Assembly: GCA_030432715.1 (NCBI GenBank)
Contig: JAUIML010000008.1
Span: 1-34,349 of the forward strand
DNA length: 34,349 nucleotides
Origin: Acidimicrobiia bacterium
GTDB lineage: Bacteria > Actinomycetota > Acidimicrobiia > Acidimicrobiales > Aldehydirespiratoraceae
Direction of reading: 5' to 3'
Shown: positions 23,878 through 34,349 of the stretch, one piece after another
Position numbering within the stretch: position 1 is the first letter of the stretch
Layout of the letters: every line of letters starts with the position of its first letter
The notes under the pieces: generated by a model
What the model saw: only the letters and a program-made list of their open reading frames with translations
The model's database searches: none
Told to the model about the DNA's origin: nothing
Translations under genes and position numbers: made by a program

Positions 23878-24537
23878 ATGCCTGACACCAGCACTCTCCG
23901 CGCCACGCTGCTCTTCGCCGACGTCAGCGAGGACCACCTGACGATGATCGCCGCCGCCGCGTCGGAGCGCACACTGCGCCGCGGCGACGTCCTGTTCACC
24001 GAGGGCGAGGAACCGGACCACATCTACATCGTCACCGCGGGACGGATCGCGATCGCCAACAAGTCGATCGACGGGCGCGAGTCGGTCGTCGCCCTCATGG
24101 AGCCGGGCGACCTCTTCGGCGAGATGCCCCTGTTCGACGGCCTCGGTCGGTCGGCCGAAGCCCGTGCGCTGGAACCATCGGGAGTGGTGGCCATCCCCTA
24201 TGCCCCCGTCCGCACCCTCTACGAGACCGAACCGGCCGAATTGTGGAACGTCGTCAAGCTCCTGGCCCAGCGGCTCCGGTCGATGGACGAGACCCTGGCC
24301 GACAGCGTGTTTCTCGATGTCACCGGGCGCACGGCCAAGCGCCTTCTCGAACTCGCCGGTGACGAGGACGAGTTCACCCTGCCCATCACCCAGGAGGAAC
24401 TCGCCGGCATGGTGGGCGCCAGTCGTGAGCGGGTCAACAAGGCGATCGCCTCGTTCGTGAAGCTCGGTTGGCTCGACCAGAGCGACCGTCGCTACGTGAT
24501 CACCAATCGCGAGCAGCTCTCGATCCGTTCGCGCTGA
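23878..24537 (+). CDS. Crp/Fnr-family transcriptional regulator
   Basis: This 219-aa regulator has an N-terminal cyclic-nucleotide-binding barrel (residues ~8-120) and a C-terminal winged helix-turn-helix. The phosphate-binding cassette FGEMPLFDGLGRSAEARAL keeps the Glu and the Arg-Ser pair used to bind cAMP. The HTH is LPITQEELAGMVGASRERVNKAIASFVKLGWL. No Cys cluster is present, so it is Crp-like, not an Fe-S Fnr sensor. The ATG at 23878 is chosen; the track ORF from 23170 runs antisense through ispD. It sits alone between divergent ispD and convergent radA. Targets are not visible. Confidence 0.92.
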   Translation: MPDTSTLRATLLFADVSEDHLTMIAAAASERTLRRGDVLFTEGEEPDHIYIVTAGRIAIANKSIDGRESVVALMEPGDLFGEMPLFDGLGRSAEARALEPSGVVAIPYAPVRTLYETEPAELWNVVKLLAQRLRSMDETLADSVFLDVTGRTAKRLLELAGDEDEFTLPITQEELAGMVGASRERVNKAIASFVKLGWLDQSDRRYVITNREQLSIRSR

Positions 24538-24540
24538 CGG

Positions 24541-25896
24541 CTACGACGGCCCGACGTCGGCCAGCTGCACGGCGGCGGCCAACGTGGGTGCCCGAAGGAT
24601 CTGCAGGCCCTCGGGCGCCTCTCCGGTGGCGTGCGGGACGATGGCACGCCGAAAGCCCATACGGGCGGCCTCGCTGAGTCGTCGGTTGATGTGGCTGACG
24701 TGGCGGAGCTCGCCGCCGAGGCCGACTTCACCGATGACCACGAGATCGTCGGCCAACGGATGCCCGGTGAGCGACGAGGTGACTGCCAGCGCCAACCCGG
24801 CGTCGGCCCCCGGGTCGACGATGCGGGCACCGCCCACAGCCAGGGCATAGACCTCGGCGCTCGACACCGGAAGCCCCACGCGACGCTCGAGCACGGCGAG
24901 CAGCATGGCGAGACGCCCCTGGTCGAGCCCCTGGGCGCTACGGCGCGGGGTGGCGAGCTGGGAGGGGGCGACCAGCGCCTGGACCTCGACCAGCAGGGGC
25001 CGATTGCCGTCGACGGTCGGCACGATCGCCGAGCCCGAAACGCCCGTGACGCGATCGGCCAGGAAGAGGCCACTCGGGTCGTCGACCGGCGCCAGCCCCA
25101 GCTCGTCCATCTGCAGGAGCCCCACCTCGGAGGTGGGGCCGAACCGGTGCTTGGAGGCACGGAGCAGGCGAAGACCGTGCTGGCGATCACCGTCGAACTC
25201 CAGCACCGTGTCGACCACGTGCTCGAGCACCCGAGGGCCGGCGAGCGTGCCCTCCTTCGTGACGTGGCCGACGAGGAGGAGGGCGATGCCGCGGCGCTTC
25301 GCCTCCTGCACCAGCTCGTGGGCGCACTCGCGGACCTGGGCCACCGAACCCGGTGCCGAGGTCAGCTCGGGATCGACCAGCGTCTGGATCGAGTCGATCA
25401 CGACGATCTCCGGCTTCACCTCGTCGAGATGGCCGAGCACGTGGGGCAGCACGGTCTCGCCGACGAGCCAGAGGTCGTCGTGGAGCGCCCCCAACCGGTC
25501 GGCTCGGGCCCGCACCTGCGACGCAGATTCCTCACCGGACACATAGAGGGCCTTCTGTCCGGCCTCGGCGACCGAGCCGGCGAGCTGGAGCAGCAGGGTG
25601 GACTTCCCGATACCGGGTTCGCCGCCGACGAGGGTGACCGAGCCGGGCACCAACCCTCCCCCCAGCACCCGATCGACCTCGGCCAGGCCCGTGCTGCGCA
25701 ATCGTGACGATTCGTCGACGACCTCGGCGATCGGCAACGCGACCGTGCGGGGTCCGCCGAGCACCGTGGGAGTGTCGCGGACGTCGAGTTCTTCGACGAG
25801 GGTGTTCCACTCGCCGCACCCGTCGCAGCGGCCCGCCCATTTGGGGGCGGCCGCGCCGCAGGCCGTGCATCGGTGGACGGTTCTCGTACGTGCCAT
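24541..25896 (-). CDS. radA: DNA repair protein RadA
   Basis: This 451-aa RecA-related ATPase processes recombination intermediates and drives branch migration. It has an N-terminal zinc finger (C10, C13, C24, C27 in CTACG...CDGCG), Walker A GGEPGIGKSTLLLQLAG, Walker B EIVVIDSIQT, and a C-terminal Lon-like domain (GLALAVTSSLTGHPLADDLVVIGEVGLGGELRHV). The RadA-specific KNRFG motif reads KHRFG here, an Asn to His change. Start ATG 25896 has TAGGGT exactly 6 nt upstream and no SD. It converges with the Crp gene, 3 bp apart. disA, next to radA in mycobacteria, is not present. Confidence 0.95.
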   Translation of the reverse strand: MARTRTVHRCTACGAAAPKWAGRCDGCGEWNTLVEELDVRDTPTVLGGPRTVALPIAEVVDESSRLRSTGLAEVDRVLGGGLVPGSVTLVGGEPGIGKSTLLLQLAGSVAEAGQKALYVSGEESASQVRARADRLGALHDDLWLVGETVLPHVLGHLDEVKPEIVVIDSIQTLVDPELTSAPGSVAQVRECAHELVQEAKRRGIALLLVGHVTKEGTLAGPRVLEHVVDTVLEFDGDRQHGLRLLRASKHRFGPTSEVGLLQMDELGLAPVDDPSGLFLADRVTGVSGSAIVPTVDGNRPLLVEVQALVAPSQLATPRRSAQGLDQGRLAMLLAVLERRVGLPVSSAEVYALAVGGARIVDPGADAGLALAVTSSLTGHPLADDLVVIGEVGLGGELRHVSHINRRLSEAARMGFRRAIVPHATGEAPEGLQILRAPTLAAAVQLADVGPS

Positions 25897-25902
25897 GGCC
25901 GC

Positions 25903-25908
25903 ACCCTA
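25903..25908 (-). promoter_or_regulatory. Putative leaderless -10 element of radA
   Basis: TAGGGT followed by exactly 6 nt (GCGGCC) and the radA ATG, with no SD sequence. Confidence 0.55.
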
Positions 25909-25939
25909 GAGGGCCGGTGTGACAGCGCCGGCCCGGGAA

Positions 25940-27403
25940 TCAGCCGCCGCGACTGCGCAGCAGGTCCTCGAACCCCCGCACGACGGTGTGCTCGGTCTCC
26001 GGAGCGTTCTCGGTACCGGCCACGAACAGGCCGGTCGCCATGCCCATCGCCTTCGCCTCGTCGAGATGCTCCGGCACGTTCGAGAGGTAGAAGCAGTCGA
26101 ACAGGTCGACCGACATGGTGCGCCGGGTGGCCTCGAACAGGGCGGGCTCGGGAAGGACCGACCCCACGTCGCCACTGACCATCCAGGAGACGACCGCATC
26201 GTCGAGTGCCGCCATCCGCCGAAGGCGGTCGCCCCAGGCCCTCGGTTGGTTGCCGATCGCCGCGACCGGCAGTCGGCTGGTGGCCATGCGGTCGAGGAAC
26301 GGATGCAGCCCCGGCACGAGCCGGAACGACGACAGGTACTTCGTCTCGATCTTCTCGGCGACAGGGCCGAGACCGACCTCGGCCCAGAACTCCTCGACCG
26401 AGATCCGACCCAGGATCAGGCGTCGATGCAGCTCACGGACCCGATCGGGGTCGGCGTCGGGTTGCTCGGCGACGATCAGCGGCAGCAGGAGGCCCTCGAG
26501 CGGGTCGGTCGGACGGACCACGACCCCATGCACGTCGATGATGAGCAACCGCAACATCCGGCGCCGGGGCCGGTTGGCTTCCTCGGCGCGCGACGCCGCG
26601 TTCTGCTGGCGGCGGCGCACGTCCCGCCGACGTCTTCCCTTGGGGGTGCGGATCTTCGCCAACGCGAATCCCCCGAGGCGGGCCAACAGGATCCCCAGGA
26701 ACAGCAGGAAGGCGAGGAGCGCGACGATCGCCCACACCCGGGGAAGGATGTCGTCGACCGAGGACCGGGCGTCGAGCTGGATCAACTCGGTCGACCCGAA
26801 GGTGGTCTCCCACTCGATCGCCTCGCCGACCTTCTCGCCCGTGTCGCTCGACTCGCTCTCCGGGAGCCGGACTCGGACGAGCACCCGGTCGTCGCCGTTG
26901 CGTTGCTCGTCGATCTCCGGGATTCGACTGTCGATGCCGACCGTGGCGGGCAGGAACTCGTCGGTGAACACCTCGAGGGACGGGTTCGGGTCGATCTCGC
27001 CGCTCAAGCGATAGTCGGTCGTGGCGGGGGCGAGGCCGATCCGGTCGAAGGAGTGGGTTTTTTCGAGGACCACGTCGATGAAGACGCCCTCGGGGGCGAT
27101 CTCGGCCAGCACCGCCGGCAGGTCGTCGACCCCGGTGAAGGGCTTGGCAACGGAGATCGTCATCGCCCCCGACGCGTCGAGATCCGGGCCGTCGATGGTC
27201 CAGCCGGCGGCCTCGAGGTCGTCGAAGCGCAGCCCGTCGGGCGCGTCGGGGAGGGCGGCGACCGCCGCGGCGTCGGCGACGACGATCACCGTGACCGTCC
27301 CGGACCCGTCGTCGTCGACCGCGATGTCGACCGTGGTGTCGACACGGCACGCGCTCGCGAAGAGGATCAGGATCCCCAGGAGCAGTAGACGTACCCGGCG
27401 CAT
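25940..27403 (-). CDS. Membrane-anchored LppM-like lipoprotein fused to a degenerate HAD domain
   Basis: One 487-aa frame encodes two modules. Residues 1-19 are a lipoprotein signal (MRRVRLLLLGILILFASAC), 20-~215 resemble the mycobacterial LppM extracytoplasmic domain (VDIAVDDDGSGTVTVIVV, FDDLEAAGWTI), ~222-244 are a membrane helix (WAIVALLAFLLFLGILLARLGGF), 245-282 a very basic linker, and 283-487 a HAD-like domain beginning MLRLLIIDVHGVVV. In the HAD part motif I is DVHG (second Asp replaced by His), motif II has Gly-Asn, the motif III Lys is missing (SVLPEPALF), and the motif IV acids are replaced (YLSNVPE). It is probably non-catalytic. No SD or -10 precedes residue 283, arguing against two genes. 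TAGTTT lies 7 nt before the ATG at 27403. Confidence 0.8.
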   Translation of the reverse strand: MRRVRLLLLGILILFASACRVDTTVDIAVDDDGSGTVTVIVVADAAAVAALPDAPDGLRFDDLEAAGWTIDGPDLDASGAMTISVAKPFTGVDDLPAVLAEIAPEGVFIDVVLEKTHSFDRIGLAPATTDYRLSGEIDPNPSLEVFTDEFLPATVGIDSRIPEIDEQRNGDDRVLVRVRLPESESSDTGEKVGEAIEWETTFGSTELIQLDARSSVDDILPRVWAIVALLAFLLFLGILLARLGGFALAKIRTPKGRRRRDVRRRQQNAASRAEEANRPRRRMLRLLIIDVHGVVVRPTDPLEGLLLPLIVAEQPDADPDRVRELHRRLILGRISVEEFWAEVGLGPVAEKIETKYLSSFRLVPGLHPFLDRMATSRLPVAAIGNQPRAWGDRLRRMAALDDAVVSWMVSGDVGSVLPEPALFEATRRTMSVDLFDCFYLSNVPEHLDEAKAMGMATGLFVAGTENAPETEHTVVRGFEDLLRSRGG

Positions 27404-27410
27404 TCCGTCG

Positions 27411-27416
27411 AAACTA
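27411..27416 (-). promoter_or_regulatory. Putative leaderless -10 element of the LppM-HAD gene
   Basis: TAGTTT then 7 nt (CGACGGA) and the ATG at 27403. No SD at usable distance. Confidence 0.5.
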
Positions 27417-27447
27417 GACGCCACGGGGACGACGCGGTGGCCAGCAC

Positions 27448-27461
27448 CGCCCGAGAGGGCG
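27448..27461 (-). terminator. Possible small hairpin downstream of clpC
   Basis: CGCCC-TCTC-GGGCG on the minus strand gives a 5-bp stem 13 nt after the clpC stop, with no T run. Weak, but it is the only hairpin in the 71-nt gap. Confidence 0.3.
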
Positions 27462-27474
27462 CAACCGGTCGATG

Positions 27475-30030
<2,556 letters not shown>

Positions 30031-30065
30031 CGGTATTTGCCTCCCAGGTCTGGGTCGTTCAGGAG

Positions 30066-30071
30066 AGTGTA
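30066..30071 (-). promoter_or_regulatory. Putative -10 element of clpC
   Basis: TACACT on the minus strand lies 35 nt before the clpC ATG, leaving an SD-containing leader of about 30 nt. The same hexamer precedes livK. Confidence 0.4.
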
Positions 30072-30181
30072 TCGGTGGGATCCGGCCGGAAACGGTCGAA
30101 TCACGCAACTCCTGTCGACATCATCGGCACTTCGAGGGCGACTGTGAACTCCTCGGCTGCGCCCATCGGTCCGTTTTCCCG

Positions 30182-30187
30182 TAGCGT
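30182..30187 (+). promoter_or_regulatory. Putative leaderless -10 element of the polyprenyl synthase gene
   Basis: TAGCGT followed by exactly 6 nt (gtcggc) and GTG at 30194, with no SD. The hexamer is identical to that of the aminotransferase gene. Confidence 0.55.
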
Positions 30188-30193
30188 GTCGGC

Positions 30194-31213
30194 GTGGCCA
30201 CGTCCCCACTCTCCATCCTCCCGAGCATGGAAGACGACCTGAAGCGGGTCGAAGAGGAGTTGCTCCGCGTCGTGGCATCCGAGGGGGACTTCCTCACCGA
30301 GATCGCCAGCCACCTGATCCTCGCCGGCGGAAAGCGGGTCCGGCCCGGGTTCGCGATCGCCGCGTCCTCCGTGCTGGATCCCACCGGGGCCGCCGCTTCC
30401 ATCGAGGTCATCCGGGGCGGTTGCGCGGTCGAACTCGTCCACATCGGGTCGCTCTACCACGACGACGTGATGGACGACGCCACCACACGGCGCAGCGTCA
30501 AGAGCGTCAATGCCGAGTGGGGCAACCTGCGCGCGATCCTGGCCGGCGACTATCTGCTCGGCCGTTCGTCCGAGCTCGCCGCCGACCTCGGCACCGAGGT
30601 CGCCGGCATCCTCGCCACCACCATCACCGAGCTGTGCGAGGGGCAGATCCTCGAGCTCGAGTCGGCCTATCAGCCGGATCGCACCATCGACACCTACGAG
30701 CGCTCGATCGCCGGGAAGACCGCATCGCTGCTGGCCACTGCGTGTCGCATCGGCGCGATCGTCGGCGAACTGCCCCGACCCGTCGTCGAGGCCATGACCG
30801 AGTTCGGCGAGGCCTACGGCATGGCCTTCCAGGTCGTCGACGACATCCTCGACATCACCGCCACCGACGAGCAGCTCGGCAAGCCGGCCGGCGACGACCT
30901 CGTCGAGGGCATCTACACCCTGCCGGTGATCCACGCCCTGGCCGATCCCACCGTCGCGGCCGAGTTGCGGACCCTCCTCACGCCCACGATCACGACCGCG
31001 GAGCGAGACCGAGCCCGCGAACTCGTGCGCGCCAGCGACGGTGTGCGCATCGCCCTCGACGAGGCACAGGGGTGGGCCGACAAGGCCGCCGCAACGCTCA
31101 CCGACCTGCCCGACACCCCAGGGGCCCGCGCCCTGCGGGCCGCCGCCGATCACCTGATCGAGCGGGCCGCGGCGCCACTCGGTCGCAAGCGCTTCAGCCG
31201 CAAGGCCCGCTGA
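30194..31213 (+). CDS. Trans-polyprenyl diphosphate synthase (menaquinone side-chain type)
   Basis: This 339-aa enzyme condenses isopentenyl diphosphate units onto an allylic primer. It has the substrate loop LAGGKRVRPGF, the first Asp-rich motif LYHDDVMDDATTRR, the KTASLLATACRIGAIVG segment and the second Asp-rich motif QVVDDILDITATDEQLGKPAGDDLVEGIYTLPVI. The residues before the first motif (VELVHIGSLYHDDVMD) have small side chains, as in medium/long-chain synthases of the heptaprenyl/octaprenyl class. A menaquinone side chain is the likely product, though length cannot be fixed by eye. It diverges from clpC. Confidence 0.92.
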   Translation: MATSPLSILPSMEDDLKRVEEELLRVVASEGDFLTEIASHLILAGGKRVRPGFAIAASSVLDPTGAAASIEVIRGGCAVELVHIGSLYHDDVMDDATTRRSVKSVNAEWGNLRAILAGDYLLGRSSELAADLGTEVAGILATTITELCEGQILELESAYQPDRTIDTYERSIAGKTASLLATACRIGAIVGELPRPVVEAMTEFGEAYGMAFQVVDDILDITATDEQLGKPAGDDLVEGIYTLPVIHALADPTVAAELRTLLTPTITTAERDRARELVRASDGVRIALDEAQGWADKAAATLTDLPDTPGARALRAAADHLIERAAAPLGRKRFSRKAR

Positions 31214-31261
31214 GCCGGTCGACTCATTGCGACCCGTCACGCGACCGTGTGTCATGGGTTG

Positions 31262-32572
31262 ATGGCCGCCGAGACGACCACCGGAGCGGCGCGCCGACGC
31301 CTGGGCCACGAACCCGCGCTCGACGGCGTCCGCGGCATCGCCGTACTGCTCGTGGTGCTGTGGCACTACCCGACGGACATCCTCGAGCGTCAGTTCTCGT
31401 GGTTGCGCTCCGGTCACCTCGGCGTCGACCTGTTCTTCGTGCTCAGCGGCTTTCTGATCACCGCGCTGATGCTCAACGAACACGCTGCCGACGGTTCGAT
31501 CAGTTTCGCGGGCTTCTACCGACGTCGGGTCTTCCGCCTCCTCCCCGCCCTCTTCGTCTTCCTGGCTGCGCACATCGTGTTCGCGAACCTCACCGACATC
31601 CCGAACGGTGGGCTCTTCAGCCCGGGCACCGACGGATCCGACCAGGTCGCGTCGATTCTCGGCGCCGCGTTCTTCGTCCTCAACTGGTTGGACGACATCG
31701 GCTCTGGCTACGACATCTCGCTCGGCCTGGGGCACCTCTGGTCGTTGTCGGTGGAGGAGCAGTACTACATCGTGTGGCCGGCGATCACCGTCGCGATGCT
31801 GACACCACGATCGGCGATCAACCGCGCGGCATCGGCCGGCGCCGGCGGAGCCGTCGTGATGGCCGGTCACAACTATGTGTGGAACGAAAGCGCCGACACG
31901 AGCCGATGGCTTGTCACGTTGGGCGTCTGGGCGGTCGTGACCGGGGTGCTGGAACTCATCCGTCGGAGTAGCCGACGATCGGTCTGGATCGTCTCGGTGA
32001 TCGCGACCACGATCGGCGCGACGCTCCTCTACCGCAACGGCAGCTACGAAGGCGGCCCCGAGGTGTTCAGGCTCTATGCCGGCACGTTCAGCCGGGCCGA
32101 TTCGCTCATGGTCGGGTCGGGCTTCGCCTTCCTCTGGGTCGAGGGGTGGGTGCCGCGACGATGCCCGACCTGGCTCTCCTGCGTCGCGTGGGCGTTCTTC
32201 GTCTGGGCGGTCACGGCGAGGAGCCTCAGCGAACCCTTCTTCTTCGAATTCGGCTGGACCCTCGTCGCGTTGTCCGGAGCCCTGATCCTCTGGGGCGCGC
32301 TCGGCGCCGAGGGCACCGTCTACGGGCGTGTGCTCTCGATGGCGTGGCTGCGCGGTGTGGGAAAGGTCGCCTACGGCCTCTACCTCTGGCACGCGCTGGT
32401 CTTCATCGCCGTACGGCACTGGTGGGGCGATGGATCGACGCTCTGGAAGACGGTCCTCGCCCTGGGACTCACCGCCCTCGTCACGGCGGCGTCGTGGTTC
32501 CTCGTCGAGAAGCCGATGCTCGCGTTCAAGACGCCGGCAAGGAGGCGCGACCGGTCCCCGTCGCGCGTCTGA
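31262..32572 (+). CDS. Membrane acyltransferase (acyltransferase 3 / OafA family)
   Basis: This 436-aa multi-pass membrane protein should transfer acyl groups to a cell-surface glycan or lipid. The family start PALDGVRGIAVLLVVLWHYP carries the conserved His, followed by GHLGVDLFFVLSGFLITALML, SFAGFYRRRVFRLLPALFVFL and LGLGHLWSLSVEEQYYIVWPAI; about ten hydrophobic segments follow. No C-terminal SGNH domain is fused. The start could be GTG 31247 or ATG 31262; I prefer ATG because the conserved part starts soon after. It begins 48 nt after the polyprenyl synthase stop and may share its transcript. The acceptor is unknown. Confidence 0.88.
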   Translation: MAAETTTGAARRRLGHEPALDGVRGIAVLLVVLWHYPTDILERQFSWLRSGHLGVDLFFVLSGFLITALMLNEHAADGSISFAGFYRRRVFRLLPALFVFLAAHIVFANLTDIPNGGLFSPGTDGSDQVASILGAAFFVLNWLDDIGSGYDISLGLGHLWSLSVEEQYYIVWPAITVAMLTPRSAINRAASAGAGGAVVMAGHNYVWNESADTSRWLVTLGVWAVVTGVLELIRRSSRRSVWIVSVIATTIGATLLYRNGSYEGGPEVFRLYAGTFSRADSLMVGSGFAFLWVEGWVPRRCPTWLSCVAWAFFVWAVTARSLSEPFFFEFGWTLVALSGALILWGALGAEGTVYGRVLSMAWLRGVGKVAYGLYLWHALVFIAVRHWWGDGSTLWKTVLALGLTALVTAASWFLVEKPMLAFKTPARRRDRSPSRV

Positions 32573-32603
32573 TCTCCGGTTTCGGAGCCCCTCGTCCATG
32601 CCC

Positions 32604-32609
32604 CAGGAT
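32604..32609 (+). promoter_or_regulatory. Weak leaderless -10-like element of the MDR oxidoreductase gene
   Basis: CAGGAT with exactly 6 nt to the ATG at 32616; C replaces the first T. The 6 nt include GGAGG, but it abuts the start too closely to act as an SD. Confidence 0.25.
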
Positions 32610-32615
32610 GGAGGC

Positions 32616-33719
32616 ATGGCCGCCAACCCGTCCGTCCCCCGCACCATGCGGGCCGCCCTGCTGCTCGGCAACGGAGGCCCGGAGATGCTCGTCGTCCGCA
32701 ACGACGTGGCCGTGCCCGAACCGCAGGCCGGTGAGGCCCTGATCCGGATCGCCGCGTGCGGGGTGAACAACACCGACATCAACACGCGGGTCGGCTGGTA
32801 CTCACGGTCGGTCAGATCGGGCACGTCGGGCGACGGGTTCGCCGAGTCGCAGACCGACGACGCGACCTGGGGCAAGGGCGGCCTCGCGTTCCCGCGGATC
32901 CAGGGGGCCGACATCTGCGGCACCGTCGTCGCCGTCGGCGACGACGCCGATGCCGACCTGATCGGCCGGCGGGTGCTGGTCGACCCGTGGATCCGCGACG
33001 AGCACGACCCGGCCGACCGAACCCTGGCCGGCTATCTCGGCAGCGAACACGACGGAGGGTTCGCCGAGTACTGCGCCGTCCCCGTCCGCAACGTCCATCC
33101 GGTCGTGTCACGCCTGTCCGACGTCGAACTCGCGACCTTTGCGTGCTCCTGGTCGACCGCGGCGCACATGCTCCAACGCGTCGACCTGACGGCCGGACAG
33201 TCGATCGCCGTCCCCGGAGCCTCGGGTGGGGTGGGCAGCGCCCTCGTGCAGCTCGCCAAGGTTCGGGGTGCCCGAGTGGTGGCCGTCGCCGGCGCCGCGA
33301 AGCTCGACGAGGTTCGGGCGCTCGGACCCGACGAGGTCATCGCCCGAGAGACGCCGGATCTCGTCCGGGCCGTCGTCGAAGCCAACGGCGGCCCCCTCGA
33401 CGTCGTCGCCGACATCGTCGGTGGCCCCGGCTTCGTCGAGTGGCTCGATGCGCTGGTTCGTGGCGGCCGCTACGTGACCTCCGGCGCCATCGCCGGGCCG
33501 GTCGTGGAACTCGACCTGCGCACCCTGTACCTCAACGACCTCGAGCTCTACGGCGCCACCGTCTACGGGCCGCAGGTGTTCGCCGACCTCGTCGGCCACA
33601 TCGAGCGGGGCGAGGTCCGTCCCGTCGTCGCGGGCACCTATCCGCTCGAACGGATCGACGAGGCCCAGGCCGCGTTCGTCGAGAAACGCCACACCGGAAA
33701 CCTCGTGATCACGATCTAA
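32616..33719 (+). CDS. MDR-family alcohol dehydrogenase / quinone oxidoreductase
   Basis: This 367-aa medium-chain dehydrogenase/reductase would reduce or oxidise a small carbonyl or quinone using NAD(P)H. The GroES-like N-terminal domain contains [31 protein letters not shown] and [16 protein letters not shown], and the Rossmann domain has the nucleotide motif [29 protein letters not shown] structural-zinc Cys cluster is absent, so a zinc-free quinone-oxidoreductase-like enzyme is favoured. The start at 32616 (MAANPS) fits a -10-like hexamer 6 nt upstream; ATG 32598 is an alternative. Its TAA overlaps the lysS stop on the other strand. Substrate unknown. Confidence 0.85.
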   Translation: MAANPSVPRTMRAALLLGNGGPEMLVVRNDVAVPEPQAGEALIRIAACGVNNTDINTRVGWYSRSVRSGTSGDGFAESQTDDATWGKGGLAFPRIQGADICGTVVAVGDDADADLIGRRVLVDPWIRDEHDPADRTLAGYLGSEHDGGFAEYCAVPVRNVHPVVSRLSDVELATFACSWSTAAHMLQRVDLTAGQSIAVPGASGGVGSALVQLAKVRGARVVAVAGAAKLDEVRALGPDEVIARETPDLVRAVVEANGGPLDVVADIVGGPGFVEWLDALVRGGRYVTSGAIAGPVVELDLRTLYLNDLELYGATVYGPQVFADLVGHIERGEVRPVVAGTYPLERIDEAQAAFVEKRHTGNLVITI

Positions 33720-34349
33720 TCGTCGACCGGCCCCTCGACCCCGGGGGTTTCGTTCGCCTCCGGGCGCAGCGTCGGGAAGAGCACCACATCGCGGATGGTG
33801 GTGGTGCCGGTGAGCAGCATGACCAGACGGTCGATGCCGATGCCGAGACCGGCCGTCGCCGGCAGCCCGTACTCGAGCGCCCGCAGGTAGTCCTCGTCGA
33901 CGACCATCGCCTCGTCGTCGCCGGCGGCTCCCTCGGCCTCCTGGGCCTCGAAGCGCTGGCGTTGCACGACCGGATCGGTCAGCTCGGAAAAGCCGTTGCA
34001 GAGCTCTCGGCCGGCGACGATCGCCTCGAACCGTTCGGTGTAGCCGGGCCGCTCCCGGTGCTCGCGAGACAACGGAGACACCTCGACCGGATAGTCGGTC
34101 ACGAAGATCGGGCCCCAGAGTTCGGGCTCGGTGGTCTTCTCGTAGATCTCGAGGATCAACTTGCCGGGTCCGTAGTGGTCCTTCACCTCGACGCCGAACC
34201 GGTCGCACAGCGCCCGCAACTCGTCGATCGGCGTGTCGAGGCTGACCTCCACACCGGCGTGTTCGAGGACCAGCTCCTCCATCGTGGCGCGGCGCCACGG
34301 GGTCGACAGATCGACCTCGCGGCCGTCGTAGTCGATCGTCGTCGAACCG
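33716..34349 (-). CDS. lysS: Lysyl-tRNA synthetase (class II), C-terminal part
   Basis: The frame is open to the window end, so the N-terminal OB-fold and motif 1 lie outside; 210 residues are visible. The visible part includes [74 protein letters not shown] and class II motif 3 [21 protein letters not shown], all diagnostic for bacterial LysRS charging tRNA-Lys. The ATG at 34282 in the track is internal. The C terminus carries a short acidic tail ([10 protein letters not shown]). It converges with the oxidoreductase gene, sharing 4 bp at the stops. lysS near clpC is also seen in mycobacteria, though other genes intervene here. Confidence 0.95.
   Translation of the reverse strand, partial: GSTTIDYDGREVDLSTPWRRATMEELVLEHAGVEVSLDTPIDELRALCDRFGVEVKDHYGPGKLILEIYEKTTEPELWGPIFVTDYPVEVSPLSREHRERPGYTERFEAIVAGRELCNGFSELTDPVVQRQRFEAQEAEGAAGDDEAMVVDEDYLRALEYGLPATAGLGIGIDRLVMLLTGTTTIRDVVLFPTLRPEANETPGVEGPVDD

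Noticed and set aside
26557-26557. A separate HAD gene starting at the internal Met (26557)
   Set aside because: The frame is continuous from the lipoprotein part, and no SD or TANNNT lies before this Met, so a fusion is simpler.
30101-32923. 940-aa minus-strand ORF
   Set aside because: It spans antisense across the polyprenyl synthase, the acyltransferase and part of the oxidoreductase gene, has low-complexity R/D/G content and no recognisable domain.

Overview
The window is one contiguous stretch of GC-rich, gene-dense chromosome from an actinobacterium. I infer an Acidimicrobiia/Ilumatobacter-like lineage. Supporting this are the actinobacterial-type coproheme decarboxylase (HemQ/ChdC), a CysO-type sulfur carrier ending in PAVAGG, DUF3263 and LytR_C proteins, ClpC, a CIRCE-controlled groEL, and a clpC / radA / ispD / ispF / rlmB neighbourhood like the one in Mycobacterium. 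The placement is an inference, because no rRNA is present. I see no phage, IS element, CRISPR array or integration scar, so this looks like core chromosome.

Layout. 1-2011 (+): the tail of an FAD-dependent oxidoreductase and a TPP-dependent acetolactate-synthase-like enzyme. 2037-7915 (-): a complete branched-chain/amide ABC uptake operon (livK, terminator hairpin, livH, livM, livG, livF), each permease/ATPase gene overlapping the next by 4 nt. 8066-10459: divergent hemQ (-) and an aminotransferase plus sulfotransferase-like pair (+). 10482-13183 (-): a second ABC operon of the polar amino-acid type, again binding protein, then hairpin, then permease and ATPase. 13308-16782 (-): fdhD, a nitrobindin-like protein, groEL with CIRCE, and cysO with an unusual 33-bp tandem repeat at its 3' end. 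17020-21577: two small proteins, glycerate kinase, otsA facing otsB, a LytR_C protein and a DUF3263 protein. 21641-25896: tRNA-Thr(TGT), rlmB-ispF-ispD, a Crp-family regulator and radA. 25940-30030 (-): a lipoprotein/HAD fusion and clpC. 30194-33719 (+): polyprenyl diphosphate synthase, an acyltransferase and an MDR-family oxidoreductase. 33716-34349 (-): the 3' part of lysS.

How it fits together. Two ABC importers bring in amino acids, near an aminotransferase and a TPP enzyme that may use related carbon skeletons. CysO and FdhD handle activated sulfur. OtsA/OtsB make trehalose. GroEL, ClpC and RadA form a stress and repair set. IspD/IspF and the polyprenyl synthase serve the MEP and isoprenoid (probably menaquinone) pathway.

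The strongest cross-window signal is regulatory. Many genes have a -10-like hexamer (TANNNT, usually TAGNNT) exactly 6-7 nt before the start codon and no Shine-Dalgarno sequence, the signature of leaderless transcripts. The secreted binding proteins, groEL, clpC and cysO instead have clear SD sequences. The most unusual protein is the membrane-anchored LppM-like/HAD fusion, whose HAD domain has lost most catalytic residues.
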